Below are positions 1 to 6,023 of a stretch of 13,949 bases of DNA, one piece after another (the stretch's first letter is position 1; each line of letters opens with the position of its first letter). The stretch is from WQUF01 sp031549885. Its GTDB lineage: Bacteria > Bacillota > Clostridia > Clostridiales > Clostridiaceae. The translations under genes and the position numbers were made by a program. The notes below the pieces were generated by a model that had not been told where the DNA came from, searched no databases, and saw only the letters and a list, made by a program, of their open reading frames with translations. The stretch covers positions 1-13,949 of the forward strand of contig JAVBPD010000130.1 in NCBI GenBank assembly GCA_031549885.1. Direction: 5' to 3'.

Positions 1-1
1 T

Positions 2-199
2 AACATTGTTGCATCCTTTAAAAGGACAGAAGCTGCAAATTTTGCAGGAAAAGATATGAGAGGAAAGATAAAAAAGGCCTTTAAAGTTAAATATAACAAA
101 GATGACATGGGATATTATATTGAAAAAAATATAATAGATGAGAAGATATTAAAAAAATTGGAAGCAAATACAATTGGGGAAATGATAAAGATAAAGTAG
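2..199 (+). CDS. C-terminal end of an unrecognised protein (5' end outside window)
   Basis: The frame is open from the first bases of the window to a TAG stop at 197-199, giving 65 residues of a C-terminus. The peptide is rich in Lys, Ile and Asp/Glu, has no membrane segment and no cysteine, and ends in a basic tail (GEMIKIK). I do not recognise the family. The composition suits a soluble cytoplasmic protein. Coding is supported by the absence of stops over 65 codons in AT-rich DNA and by AT-rich non-coding sequence right after the stop. I see no convincing hairpin terminator after it. The next 260 bases hold no gene I can support. Confidence 0.55.
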   Translation, partial: NIVASFKRTEAANFAGKDMRGKIKKAFKVKYNKDDMGYYIEKNIIDEKILKKLEANTIGEMIKIK

Positions 200-459
200 G
201 TTTATTATAAAAAATAAATTTTAATATAATTAAAAAAGGATATAAAATTAAATAGTCATAATTTATCGAAAACCCTCTTAAAAAGCAGAATGAGTTTAGG
301 GCTGTTTGCTATATAGTTAATCCAAAAAAATTTAAATTTAAATCTACAATAATTTTTTTTCGATAAAAACTTGTCTAAAAATTTTTTTTAAAAATCTGTA
401 ACCTTTAAAACTGCAATTTTTTCAGGTTGTAGTTAAAAGAGCTGAAAGAGAGGTAAAAC

Positions 460-810
460 ATGATTGAAATTATTGCTTTTATATTGTTTTGTGTTTTCTG
501 GTTGTTGTTTTTAGGTCGAACTGTAATGCTAATGCGCCAAGGTGTGAAGGTATTTGTGATTGCTAAAGGAAAGAAACCGCATGAAAAAGCATTGGAATTA
601 GTTTTGGTTCCTTTCTTAATTTTATGGAGCATGGAAGTTATACTTGAGACATTCCATCATAGCTTGATTTCAACATCTTTATTGTGGAATAATACGCTTT
701 TGCAATGGGCTGGGGTTGTTTTATGCACAGCAGGGCTTTTAATATTCCTTAAAAAGAAATTTGGCGATGAATATGTACAGTATTGTAAAAAAGTAAGGCG
801 GTATTGCTAA
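460..810 (+). CDS. Isoprenylcysteine-carboxylmethyltransferase-like membrane protein, apparently internally deleted
   Basis: This 116-residue protein starts at ATG 460 behind GAGAGG (448-453). Residues 1-22 form a first membrane segment. A basic loop (GKGKK) precedes a second segment near residues 48-65 and a third near 80-97. The last residues (KKFGDEYVQYCKKVRRY) closely resemble the normal extreme C-terminus of the small ICMT/PEMT-like membrane methyltransferases, usually about 200 residues long. The middle of that family, with the Arg-x-Pro SAM-site region and the last helices, is missing. Residue ~96 runs straight into the C-terminal tail without a frame break. Seen: both ends of the family and a short length. 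Inferred: an in-frame deletion of roughly 80-100 residues, so the product is probably not an active methyltransferase. It could be listed as a pseudogene. It is separated from larE by a promoter. Confidence 0.6.
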   Translation: MIEIIAFILFCVFWLLFLGRTVMLMRQGVKVFVIAKGKKPHEKALELVLVPFLILWSMEVILETFHHSLISTSLLWNNTLLQWAGVVLCTAGLLIFLKKKFGDEYVQYCKKVRRYC

Positions 811-841
811 TTGAGCAAAGAAAAATAATTATAAATCTGGA

Positions 842-870
842 TTGACAAAGAGAGTGCAAATATGTTTAAA
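842..870 (+). promoter_or_regulatory. Probable sigma-A promoter for larE-larB
   Basis: A perfect -35 box TTGACA (842-847) is followed by a 17-base spacer and the -10-like hexamer TTTAAA (865-870). It lies about 150 bases upstream of the larE start, leaving a leader of roughly 140 bases. The -35 box and spacing are ideal, and the -10 matches 4 of 6 consensus bases. Confidence 0.55.
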
Positions 871-942
871 TAAAAAATGATAAAAAAATTTTAATTTATT
901 GAAATATGTAAATAAGTATATAAAATTTATAGGGGTTATTCA

Positions 943-994
943 TGATGCCATTAAGGTATGTTGCGTTTACAGAATGCGCAAGACTTTGGTGTCA
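943..994 (+). promoter_or_regulatory. Possible structured leader upstream of larE
   Basis: The leader can fold into an outer stem of TGATGCCA (943-950) with TGGTGTCA (987-994), eight pairs including two G-U. It encloses an inner stem TTGCG (961-965) with CGCAA (977-981). The fold ends ten bases before the larE Shine-Dalgarno. I cannot match it to a known riboswitch class, and a chance fold is possible. Confidence 0.22.
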
Positions 995-1020
995 TTTTTA
1001 TTTTAAGGAGATGTTTATTT

Positions 1021-1764
1021 ATGACATTAGAATTATTTTTTAAAGAGAATCCTTTAGTTGCACTAGGTTTTTCAGGTGGTGTTGACTCATCTTATTTGCT
1101 TTATGCAGGACTTAAATATGGAGCTAAAGTAAAAGCATATTTTGTAAAAACGGTGTTTCAGCCAGAATTTGAACTTCAAGATGCATATAGGCTTGCTAAA
1201 CGAATTGGAGCAGAAATAACTGTGCTTGAAAAGAATATTTTGGATAATAAAGAAGTTATATTAAATCCGCCAAATAGATGTTACTATTGCAAAACAGCTA
1301 TATTTTCTAGTTTAAAGAAACAAGCTATTTCAGATGGAATTAATATTATAATTGATGGGACAAATGCATCTGATGATATTTTTGATCGCCCAGGAATGAA
1401 AGCATTAACAGAACTTTCAGTTCGCTCACCTTTAAGAGAATGTGGCATTACAAAAGATGAGGTTCGCAGGTTTTCAAAAGAAGCTGGATTGTTTACATGG
1501 AATAAACCATCCTATGCATGCCTTGCCACACGAATACCATTAAACCGTGAAATTACTGAAGGATTGCTTAAACGAGTAGAGAAAGCGGAAGATGCAATAT
1601 TTTCACTTGGGTTTACTGACTTTAGAGTACGTGTACTTGATGAATCTGCAAAATTGCAATTTCCTCACGATCAGATGAATGAAGTATTAAATAAAAGAAT
1701 AGACATTATAAAAGTTGTGAAACCATATTTTTCATCAGTTTTGCTTGATTTAGAAGGAAGGTAA
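1021..1764 (+). CDS. larE: LarE, ATP-dependent sacrificial sulfur transferase for nickel-pincer cofactor synthesis
   Basis: The 247-residue product matches the LarE family in length and motifs. LarE activates the carboxylates of the LarB product with ATP and replaces oxygen with sulfur, giving the thio groups that hold nickel in the lactate racemase cofactor. The PP-loop SGGVDSS lies at residues 18-24, near the N-terminus. Cys87 and Cys90 (RCYYCK) and Cys167 (SYACLATR) are the three cysteines of the LarE type reported to bind a [4Fe-4S] cluster, in contrast to LarEs with one sacrificial cysteine. The frame is open upstream to an ATG at 958, but ATG 1021 is preferred. It has AAGGAG at 1005-1010, and the product then begins just before the PP-loop strand. 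larB begins ten bases after the stop, so the two are an operon. Confidence 0.93.
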   Translation: MTLELFFKENPLVALGFSGGVDSSYLLYAGLKYGAKVKAYFVKTVFQPEFELQDAYRLAKRIGAEITVLEKNILDNKEVILNPPNRCYYCKTAIFSSLKKQAISDGINIIIDGTNASDDIFDRPGMKALTELSVRSPLRECGITKDEVRRFSKEAGLFTWNKPSYACLATRIPLNREITEGLLKRVEKAEDAIFSLGFTDFRVRVLDESAKLQFPHDQMNEVLNKRIDIIKVVKPYFSSVLLDLEGR

Positions 1765-1774
1765 AATAAATAAA

Positions 1775-2527
1775 ATGAATAAAAAGGAAACATTAAACAT
1801 ATTAAAACAGATTCAAGCCGGAGAAATGTCTCCAGAAGATGCTTTATTAAAACTGTGCATAGAGCCATTTGAGGATTTAGGATATGCAAAGCTTGATCAC
1901 CATCGTCATTTGCGCCAAGGCATTCCAGAGGTAATATATGGAGCAGGGAAAACTCCTGAACAAATAGTAGGCATTTCCACAGCTATGCTTAATAAAGGGC
2001 AAAATCAAATTTTAATAACAAGAATGTCACAAGAAGCAGCTGATATAGTACAAAAAAGTGTACCTTTGCAATATCACCAAATGGCTCGTATTGGAATAAT
2101 AGGCAGAATACCTGAACCCGATGGTATAGGGAAAATTATTGTTGCAACTGGAGGCACAAGCGATATGCCAGTGGCTGAGGAAGCAGCTCTTACAGCTGAA
2201 GTACTTGGCAATTCAGTTGTTCGATTATATGATGTTGGTGTTGCAGGTATTCATAGGCTTCTTTCTCGTTTTGATGTGATTATGGAAGCTCAGGTTATTA
2301 TTTCAATTGCTGGAATGGAAGGAGCACTTACAAGTGTCATAGGAGGATTAACAGATTGTCCGGTTATCGGAGTTCCTACAAGTATAGGATATGGAGCTTC
2401 TTTTAACGGGTTATCTGCACTTCTTTCAATGCTTAACTCTTGTGCAAGCGGTGTAAGTGTTGTTAATATTGACAATGGGTTTGGAGCAGGATATTTAGCA
2501 AGTATGATAAATCATCAAAGAAGATAA
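1775..2527 (+). CDS. larB: LarB, nicotinate adenine dinucleotide carboxylase/hydrolase of nickel-pincer cofactor synthesis
   Basis: The 250-residue product is a full-length LarB. The family carboxylates the pyridine ring of nicotinic acid adenine dinucleotide and hydrolyses its phosphoanhydride, making the dicarboxylated mononucleotide that LarE then sulfurates. The N-terminal third contains the conserved DHHRHLRQGIPEVIYGAGKT stretch (about residues 41-60). The C-terminal half is a PurE-like domain, with ATGGTSDMPVAEEA (about 124-137) and the glycine-rich VVNIDNGFGAGY region near the end. Cys223 in NSCASGV lies where the L. plantarum catalytic cysteine (Cys221) is expected. It follows larE by ten bases, with GAAGG upstream of ATG 1775. 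LarC, which inserts nickel, does not follow. Confidence 0.93.
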   Translation: MNKKETLNILKQIQAGEMSPEDALLKLCIEPFEDLGYAKLDHHRHLRQGIPEVIYGAGKTPEQIVGISTAMLNKGQNQILITRMSQEAADIVQKSVPLQYHQMARIGIIGRIPEPDGIGKIIVATGGTSDMPVAEEAALTAEVLGNSVVRLYDVGVAGIHRLLSRFDVIMEAQVIISIAGMEGALTSVIGGLTDCPVIGVPTSIGYGASFNGLSALLSMLNSCASGVSVVNIDNGFGAGYLASMINHQRR

Positions 2528-2609
2528 TAGAAATTCTTAACTCCAATTTTAAAAGCACAGTTAAATTAACATTAATTGGGCATCATAGAATGTGAAGGAG
2601 TGAGATATT

Positions 2610-3566
2610 TTGGAGAACACATTTAAATATGATGAATTTTATTATAAAACATATACAATTCCATATGATGAAAAAGAGCATTGGGAAAAATTCTTTGGGC
2701 TGATTGCAGATAGAATTGTAAAAGATATTGGACCCACTACTGTGCTTGATGCAGGTTGCGCTTCAGGCTATTTAGTTGCAGCTTTAAGGGATAGAGGCGT
2801 GTCCGCTTATGGAATAGATATATCTGATTATGCTATAAGCAAAGTGAGGGAAGATATTAAGCCTTACTGTAAAGTAGGATCTATAATAGAGCCGCTTGAT
2901 AAAAAATATGACTTAATAATTTCCATTGAAGTAATTGAGCATCTTTCTGCAAAAGATGGAAGGCTTGCTATAGAAAATTTATGCAAATTTACAGAAGATT
3001 TCATATTTACATCGACTCCAACAGGATATGGAGAACCTTCGCATTTTAATGTTAACCCCACTTATTATTGGGCAAAAATATTTGCATCTTGTGGTTTTAT
3101 AAGAGATGTGGATTTTGATTGTTCATTTTTAACTGATTATGCTATAAGATTTAAAAAAACAAAGGAAAACATCTCAGAAATAGTGTGTCAATATGAGAGA
3201 GCATATTATTTAGTAGATTTGGAAAATAAATCTTTAAGAAGTGAATTGATCAATGCACAAAGATCTTTAGAAAATAATTGCAAATATAAAAGTGAAAAAG
3301 AAGATGAATTGCAGAGCTTAATAAGTGAAAGAGATAGGATAAAAAGAGAATTAGAGGATGCTGAAAAATCGCTTGAAAATTATAAAAATCATTATAATGC
3401 TGCAATTGGTCAAAGAGATGATTTTGAACGAAGGCTTTTATCTTCTGAAGAAAAGTTTTTAAATAAAGAAAAAGAATTAGAAAATATTAAAAACTCTAGA
3501 GGGTATAAGCTTTTATTAAAATACTATAAATTTAAAAGTTTAATATCTTTGAAAAGTAAGCTCTAG
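2610..3566 (+). CDS. Class I SAM-dependent methyltransferase with C-terminal coiled coil
   Basis: The start is TTG 2610, nine bases after AAGGAG (2595-2600); no better start fits. Residues 45-53 (VLDAGCASG) are SAM-binding motif I. The acidic residue ending strand beta-2 is Asp70 (GID), and IISIEVIEHL (about 98-107) is the motif around the catalytic face. This is a complete Methyltransf_11/23-type domain over residues ~20-190. Residues ~205-295 are a long charged heptad-rich coiled coil. The protein ends in NSRGYKLLLKYYKFKSL, a motif seen at the C-terminus of many bacterial cell-surface glycosylation enzymes. That points to methylation of a glycan or surface polymer, an inference since no glycosyltransferase is adjacent. 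The gene is 82 bases from larB and probably not part of the nickel pathway. The substrate is unknown. Confidence 0.82.
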   Translation: MENTFKYDEFYYKTYTIPYDEKEHWEKFFGLIADRIVKDIGPTTVLDAGCASGYLVAALRDRGVSAYGIDISDYAISKVREDIKPYCKVGSIIEPLDKKYDLIISIEVIEHLSAKDGRLAIENLCKFTEDFIFTSTPTGYGEPSHFNVNPTYYWAKIFASCGFIRDVDFDCSFLTDYAIRFKKTKENISEIVCQYERAYYLVDLENKSLRSELINAQRSLENNCKYKSEKEDELQSLISERDRIKRELEDAEKSLENYKNHYNAAIGQRDDFERRLLSSEEKFLNKEKELENIKNSRGYKLLLKYYKFKSLISLKSKL

Positions 3567-3597
3567 CTTAAAGGGTTTTAAGATAGAGCTTATTTTT
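3557..3597 (+). terminator. Rho-independent terminator of the methyltransferase gene
   Basis: TAAGCTCTA (3557-3565) pairs with TAGAGCTTA (3584-3592). After one G/A mismatch, an inner stem CTTAAA/TTTAAG closes on a GGGT loop. TTTTT (3593-3597) follows. The left arm overlaps the gene's own TAG stop. Confidence 0.8.
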
Positions 3598-3881
3598 CAA
3601 TAATGAGGTAGTTGGAGCATCCGTGTAATTAACTATACTATAAAAATTCATAGTGTTTATAGTATTCATAGAAGCAAAAAATGCATAATTTGTACATTGT
3701 TTAATTAAAAACTATACCTTTTATTTGAAGTAAACAAAGTATTCAAACAGTTATCCATTTGATCCTACTAATTTTTATTCTGGATTATAATTTTAGTCAA
3801 GGTCGTCTTTTCAACGTTCATTTTAAAACTCGTTACTTCATATAACGGAGAACTAATAGATGTTTTAGCATATAATTTTAA
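3598..3881. other. AT-rich stretch without a supportable gene
   Basis: No open frame with a plausible start or family resemblance is visible between the methyltransferase terminator and the phage-head remnant. It contains the left 16-bp repeat and a small inverted repeat TACTATAAA (3636-3644) / TTTATAGTA (3656-3664) that lacks a T-run. It may be decayed prophage sequence, but nothing in it can be recognised. Confidence 0.5.
3607..3622 (+). repeat. Left copy of 16-bp inverted repeat bounding a prophage remnant
   Basis: GGTAGTTGGAGCATCC here is the exact reverse complement of 4707-4722. The copy lies nine bases after the methyltransferase terminator. The two copies enclose about 1.1 kb holding all the phage-like remnants. 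Confidence 0.7.
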
Positions 3882-4166
3882 CTTGCTATTAATGCTAAAA
3901 TACTTGATGAACTTAAGGCATTAAAAAAGACTGAAAATTCAGATATATCAGATTGGTTAGAATATGCAACAGGTAAAGATTATCCCTTAGGCATTGGTCA
4001 TGGGGCAAAATATCATACTAGAGAAGATGATGCAACAAGTAAGGAAATGTTTGCAGAGATAACAGCTGCATATATAACACAACCAGAATCACTTGCAATT
4101 ATGCAAAAATACTTTCCAGAGTCAATAAAATCTTATAATGATATAATTGAGGAGATGATTAAGTAA
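3882..4166 (+). pseudogene. C-terminal remnant of a phage minor head protein
   Basis: From just after an in-frame TAA (3879-3881) to TAA 4164-4166 the frame is open for 94 codons. There is no usable start before an internal Met. It reads as the tail of a longer protein, containing YPLGIGHGAKYHTRED and then SKEMFAEITAAYI..PESLAIMQKYFPESI. This last pattern (a Phe-Ala-Glu helix followed by Pro-Glu-Ser-Leu and a Tyr-Phe-Pro motif) is common at the end of Siphovirus minor head/head-morphogenesis proteins of Firmicutes phages. Such proteins help to build the capsid next to the portal. The N-terminal several hundred residues are absent. The downstream order (small ORF, then scaffold remnant) supports the phage assignment. 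A fragment of a metallopeptidase-type toxin domain is an alternative, because related folds occur in both. Confidence 0.55.
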
Positions 4167-4394
4167 ATGGGCATTTTAGCTTGGGAACCCGAGGCAGGCA
4201 AGATTATTAAAAATTATCGAAATAAGTATGAGGATCATTTTAAAGAAGATTTCCCACTATTTGAATATCTTGTACCAGAAAACGGAACAGTTACATTAAA
4301 AACTGCAAATAAATTAAAAGAATTAATTGAGGACTGTATTAAAAAGAATGAACGCATAAAAACTCCAGAAGATTATAAATATAGACTGTATTAA
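4167..4394 (+). CDS. Small phage-derived hypothetical protein (75 aa)
   Basis: ATG 4167 follows directly on the stop codon of the minor-head remnant, with GAGGAG at 4149-4154 inside the end of that frame, an arrangement typical of translationally coupled phage genes. The 75-residue product is soluble and mixed-charge (N-terminus MGILAWEPEAGKI, C-terminus EDYKYRLY), with no membrane segment or metal motif. I do not recognise the family. Position suggests a small head-module protein sitting between the minor head protein and the scaffold, as in many Firmicutes phages. If the upstream fragment were instead a toxin domain, this ORF would be in the usual place of an immunity gene. It appears intact although both neighbours are broken. 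Confidence 0.5.
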   Translation: MGILAWEPEAGKIIKNYRNKYEDHFKEDFPLFEYLVPENGTVTLKTANKLKELIEDCIKKNERIKTPEDYKYRLY

Positions 4395-4690
4395 GGAATG
4401 GACTTTTAACAATTGTAAATGAAACATTAGAAGATGAAGGCAAGAAAAAAGAGCGGCTTTATAGTAAAAAGAACTTGGTTCAATTGTATCTAAAGAAGTT
4501 AAAAAAGCGCTTGAAAGTCACAAAAAAATTGAAGACAAGGCTAAAACTGAACCCAAAAATTAGGAACAATGACAAAAGATGAAAGAAAAGCTTATGAGGA
4601 ACAAATGATGATATATTAGATTTTGTAGTTGGAATTGATGCAGACAGTACAGCAGAAAATATTAGAAAATTCTTAAACATTAGGGGTAAT
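4395..4690 (+). pseudogene. Frameshifted remnant of a phage capsid scaffold protein (DUF4355-like)
   Basis: Three short frames together read like one scaffold protein. Residues LGSIVSKEVKKALESHKK..KTEPKN are encoded at 4474-4563 (stop TAG 4561). MTKDERKAYEEQMM starts at ATG 4569 and stops at 4617. A third frame from about 4613 gives ILDFVVGIDADSTAENIRKFLN. In DUF4355 scaffold proteins a lysine-rich helix, a 'MT..ER..YE' helix and a late 'LLDFVV..DA..T..NI..F' helix occur in this order. The central part and reading frame are lost, so no product is expected. This is the expected gene after a minor head protein in phage head modules and confirms the prophage origin of 3882-4690. The family assignment rests on my recall of the motif order, not on a search. 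Confidence 0.5.
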
Positions 4691-4724
4691 GCCAGCATCC
4701 ATGTCAGGATGCTCCAACTACCCC
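4683..4724 (+). repeat. Imperfect hairpin containing the right copy of the 16-bp inverted repeat
   Basis: GGGGTA..AGCATCC (4683-4700) faces GGATGCT..TACCCC (4707-4724) across the six-base loop ATGTCA. It gives a seven-pair upper stem and a six-pair lower stem around a mismatched internal loop. Bases 4707-4722 are the exact reverse complement of 3607-3622, so this boundary carries two related half-sites while the left boundary carries one. Confidence 0.6.
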
Positions 4725-4772
4725 ATAATAAAAGAACTATACAGCTAGATTTATGTATAGTTCTTTTATTAT
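4725..4772 (-). terminator. 19-bp perfect hairpin, probable terminator of the DNA glycosylase gene
   Basis: ATAATAAAAGAACTATACA (4725-4743) and its exact reverse complement (4754-4772) flank a ten-base loop. On the minus strand it begins six bases after the glycosylase stop codon, with a U-rich distal arm. The symmetry could stop transcription from both sides of this convergent junction. Confidence 0.65.
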
Positions 4773-4777
4773 TTTCT

Positions 4778-5605
4778 TTATATTTTTTGACAACTTTCGC
4801 AGTAATAAATGCTTCCGCCCATAAAATTCTCCTTTTTTATGTGACCACCACAATTAGGACAAGGAGAGAAAATAGTATTTTTGCTAAGCTTAGTTATATA
4901 TCCACCGAAATCTCCAAATAAAGTTCTTTCAGTATCTCGCCCACCATTGTCAATTATCTCTGAAAGAGTATTTTTAATGCTATTAAAAATATCTTGTCTT
5001 TGTTCCTCTGTAAGGGTATTAATTTTTTTCTTTGGGTGAATTTTAGCATTTAACAAAATATCTTGCAAAACGCCATTCCCAAGTCCTGGGATTCTTTGTT
5101 CTGTTGTCAAAAAAGCTTTGGCACTCATCTTTAAGCTTTTTTCATTAAAAAGAGTTTTAAAATATTCATAATTAAATTCATCTGATAATGGAGAGATGCT
5201 TTCTTTTGCAGCTTTATAATATATATCGTTTTCAATTTCATCTGGCCTGCAGCACCAAATGCCGCCATACATGGCAACTGTTGCAGCAAGTGCAGAGCCA
5301 TCATCAAAGGATAGATATAATTGATGTTTTATAGGTTTTTTTTCAAACTTGTTATAAAACCGCAGATTAACACCATCATGAAAATTTAGAATTACATCTT
5401 GTATTTTAATTTCAAGACGGCCACCAAATGAATAAGCTTCATCAATGGTTTTTTCAGTAAGCTTTTTACAATAATTAGCCGGATCATCGAAATACCAAGC
5501 AAGTTTATGTGGATAGCTGTTTGCTACAGCATATACAATATTTTTACCATTTACTGTTTCATTTAATTGTTTAGCTAGCACATTGACCTCAGGAAATTCA
5601 AGCAT
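4778..5605 (-). CDS. Fpg/Nei-family DNA glycosylase lacking the catalytic Pro2
   Basis: This 275-residue protein has the full Fpg/Nei layout. It has an N-terminal beta-sandwich, the helix-two-turn-helix with TTEQRIPGLGNGVLQDILLNAKIHP (about 167-191), and a C-terminal zinc finger with Cys249, Cys252, Cys269 and Cys272. The family removes oxidised bases and cleaves abasic DNA. In canonical members the mature N-terminus is Pro-Glu. Here the start reads M-L-E-F-P-E-V, so Leu replaces the Schiff-base proline while Glu3, Pro5 and Glu6 remain. The equivalent of the Fpg active-site Lys appears to be Arg63 (GGR), and the usual zinc-finger Arg position appears to be Gly (MGGSIYYC). I recall a clostridial subgroup with M-[IL]-E-[IF]-P-E starts, so this may be a normal divergent branch. 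GAAGGTG lies five bases upstream of the ATG. Monocistronic. Confidence 0.85.
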   Translation of the reverse strand: MLEFPEVNVLAKQLNETVNGKNIVYAVANSYPHKLAWYFDDPANYCKKLTEKTIDEAYSFGGRLEIKIQDVILNFHDGVNLRFYNKFEKKPIKHQLYLSFDDGSALAATVAMYGGIWCCRPDEIENDIYYKAAKESISPLSDEFNYEYFKTLFNEKSLKMSAKAFLTTEQRIPGLGNGVLQDILLNAKIHPKKKINTLTEEQRQDIFNSIKNTLSEIIDNGGRDTERTLFGDFGGYITKLSKNTIFSPCPNCGGHIKKENFMGGSIYYCESCQKI

Positions 5606-5637
5606 AAATTCACCTTCAATATATTAATGTTAATTAT

Positions 5638-5646
5638 AGTATAACA
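5638..5646 (-). promoter_or_regulatory. Possible extended -10 element for the DNA glycosylase gene
   Basis: On the minus strand this reads TGTTATACT, an extended -10 (TGn plus TATACT), about 30 bases upstream of the start codon. An overlapping TATAAT (plus-strand positions 5633-5638) is also available. No good -35 box is seen. Confidence 0.35.
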
Positions 5647-5677
5647 CATATTTACAAAAGAATTGTTCCATTTAGGG

Positions 5678-5704
5678 GTTCTTGCTTAAGTAAGAACTAT
5701 TTTT
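5678..5704 (+). terminator. Palindromic hairpin with T-run between divergent genes
   Basis: GTTCTTGCTTAAGTAAGAAC (5678-5697) is a ten-pair palindrome with one G-U, followed by TATTTTT. It is terminator-like on the plus strand. No plus-strand gene ends here, so it could equally be a leader hairpin or operator for the divergent operons. Confidence 0.35.
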
Positions 5705-6023
5705 GCTTTGGTTATTTTTGGTTTTTATTTAGAGATTAAGCTTATGCTGTTGTTTTAACAGTATTTAAATTTATTTGAATATTTATATAAAATTATGATG
5801 CATTTTAAAATTAATTAATCGAATCTTGAATTTTTTTATTTTTATTGATAATAATATGCATATGATTAAAAATCATATAGTAAAAAAAGGAGTGATTTAA
5901 ATTCTTGTAAGAAGAAAGAAGTGCAACATACAATCAAATAAAAAAAATATATTTTTATTTATTAATAAGCACAAGAGGACAAGAAAGTTTAAATTAAATT
6001 TTTTTAATAAGATTGTTAACATT
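5705..6023. promoter_or_regulatory. AT-rich upstream region of the matrix operon
   Basis: Nothing before the signal peptidase looks like a separate gene. A TTGAAT (5826-5831) followed by AT-rich hexamers around 5849-5857 could be a promoter, but the match is weak. An 8-bp inverted repeat ATATGATT (5860-5867) / AATCATAT (5871-5878) with a three-base loop is a candidate operator. AAAGGAG (5886-5892) is a strong ribosome site with no ATG, GTG or TTG in the right frame behind it. The signal peptidase frame is already open from 5901. Confidence 0.4.

Noticed and set aside
409..434. Hairpin AACTGCAA/TTGTAGTT upstream of the ICMT-like gene as terminator or riboswitch
   Set aside because: It is short, contains a G-U pair, lacks a T-run after the stem and matches no known RNA element.
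958..1020. Longer larE frame starting at ATG 958
   Set aside because: It would add 21 residues before the start of the LarE fold and has no good ribosome site. ATG 1021 has AAGGAG upstream, and its product matches family length.
3636..3664. TACTATAAA/TTTATAGTA inverted repeat as a terminator
   Set aside because: No T-run follows, the stem is AT-only, and a stronger terminator already sits at 3557-3597. Likely chance in AT-rich DNA.
3607..4724. Integron attC-like or CRISPR-like sites from the GTTGGAG/CTCCAAC repeat halves
   Set aside because: The half-sites do not fit the attC R-box consensus and no integrase is present. There is no regularly spaced direct repeat for a CRISPR array.
4709..4921. 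Plus-strand 70-codon frame across the glycosylase gene end
   Set aside because: It runs through the 19-bp terminator hairpin and antisense to the conserved zinc-finger region of the glycosylase, so it is not a real gene.
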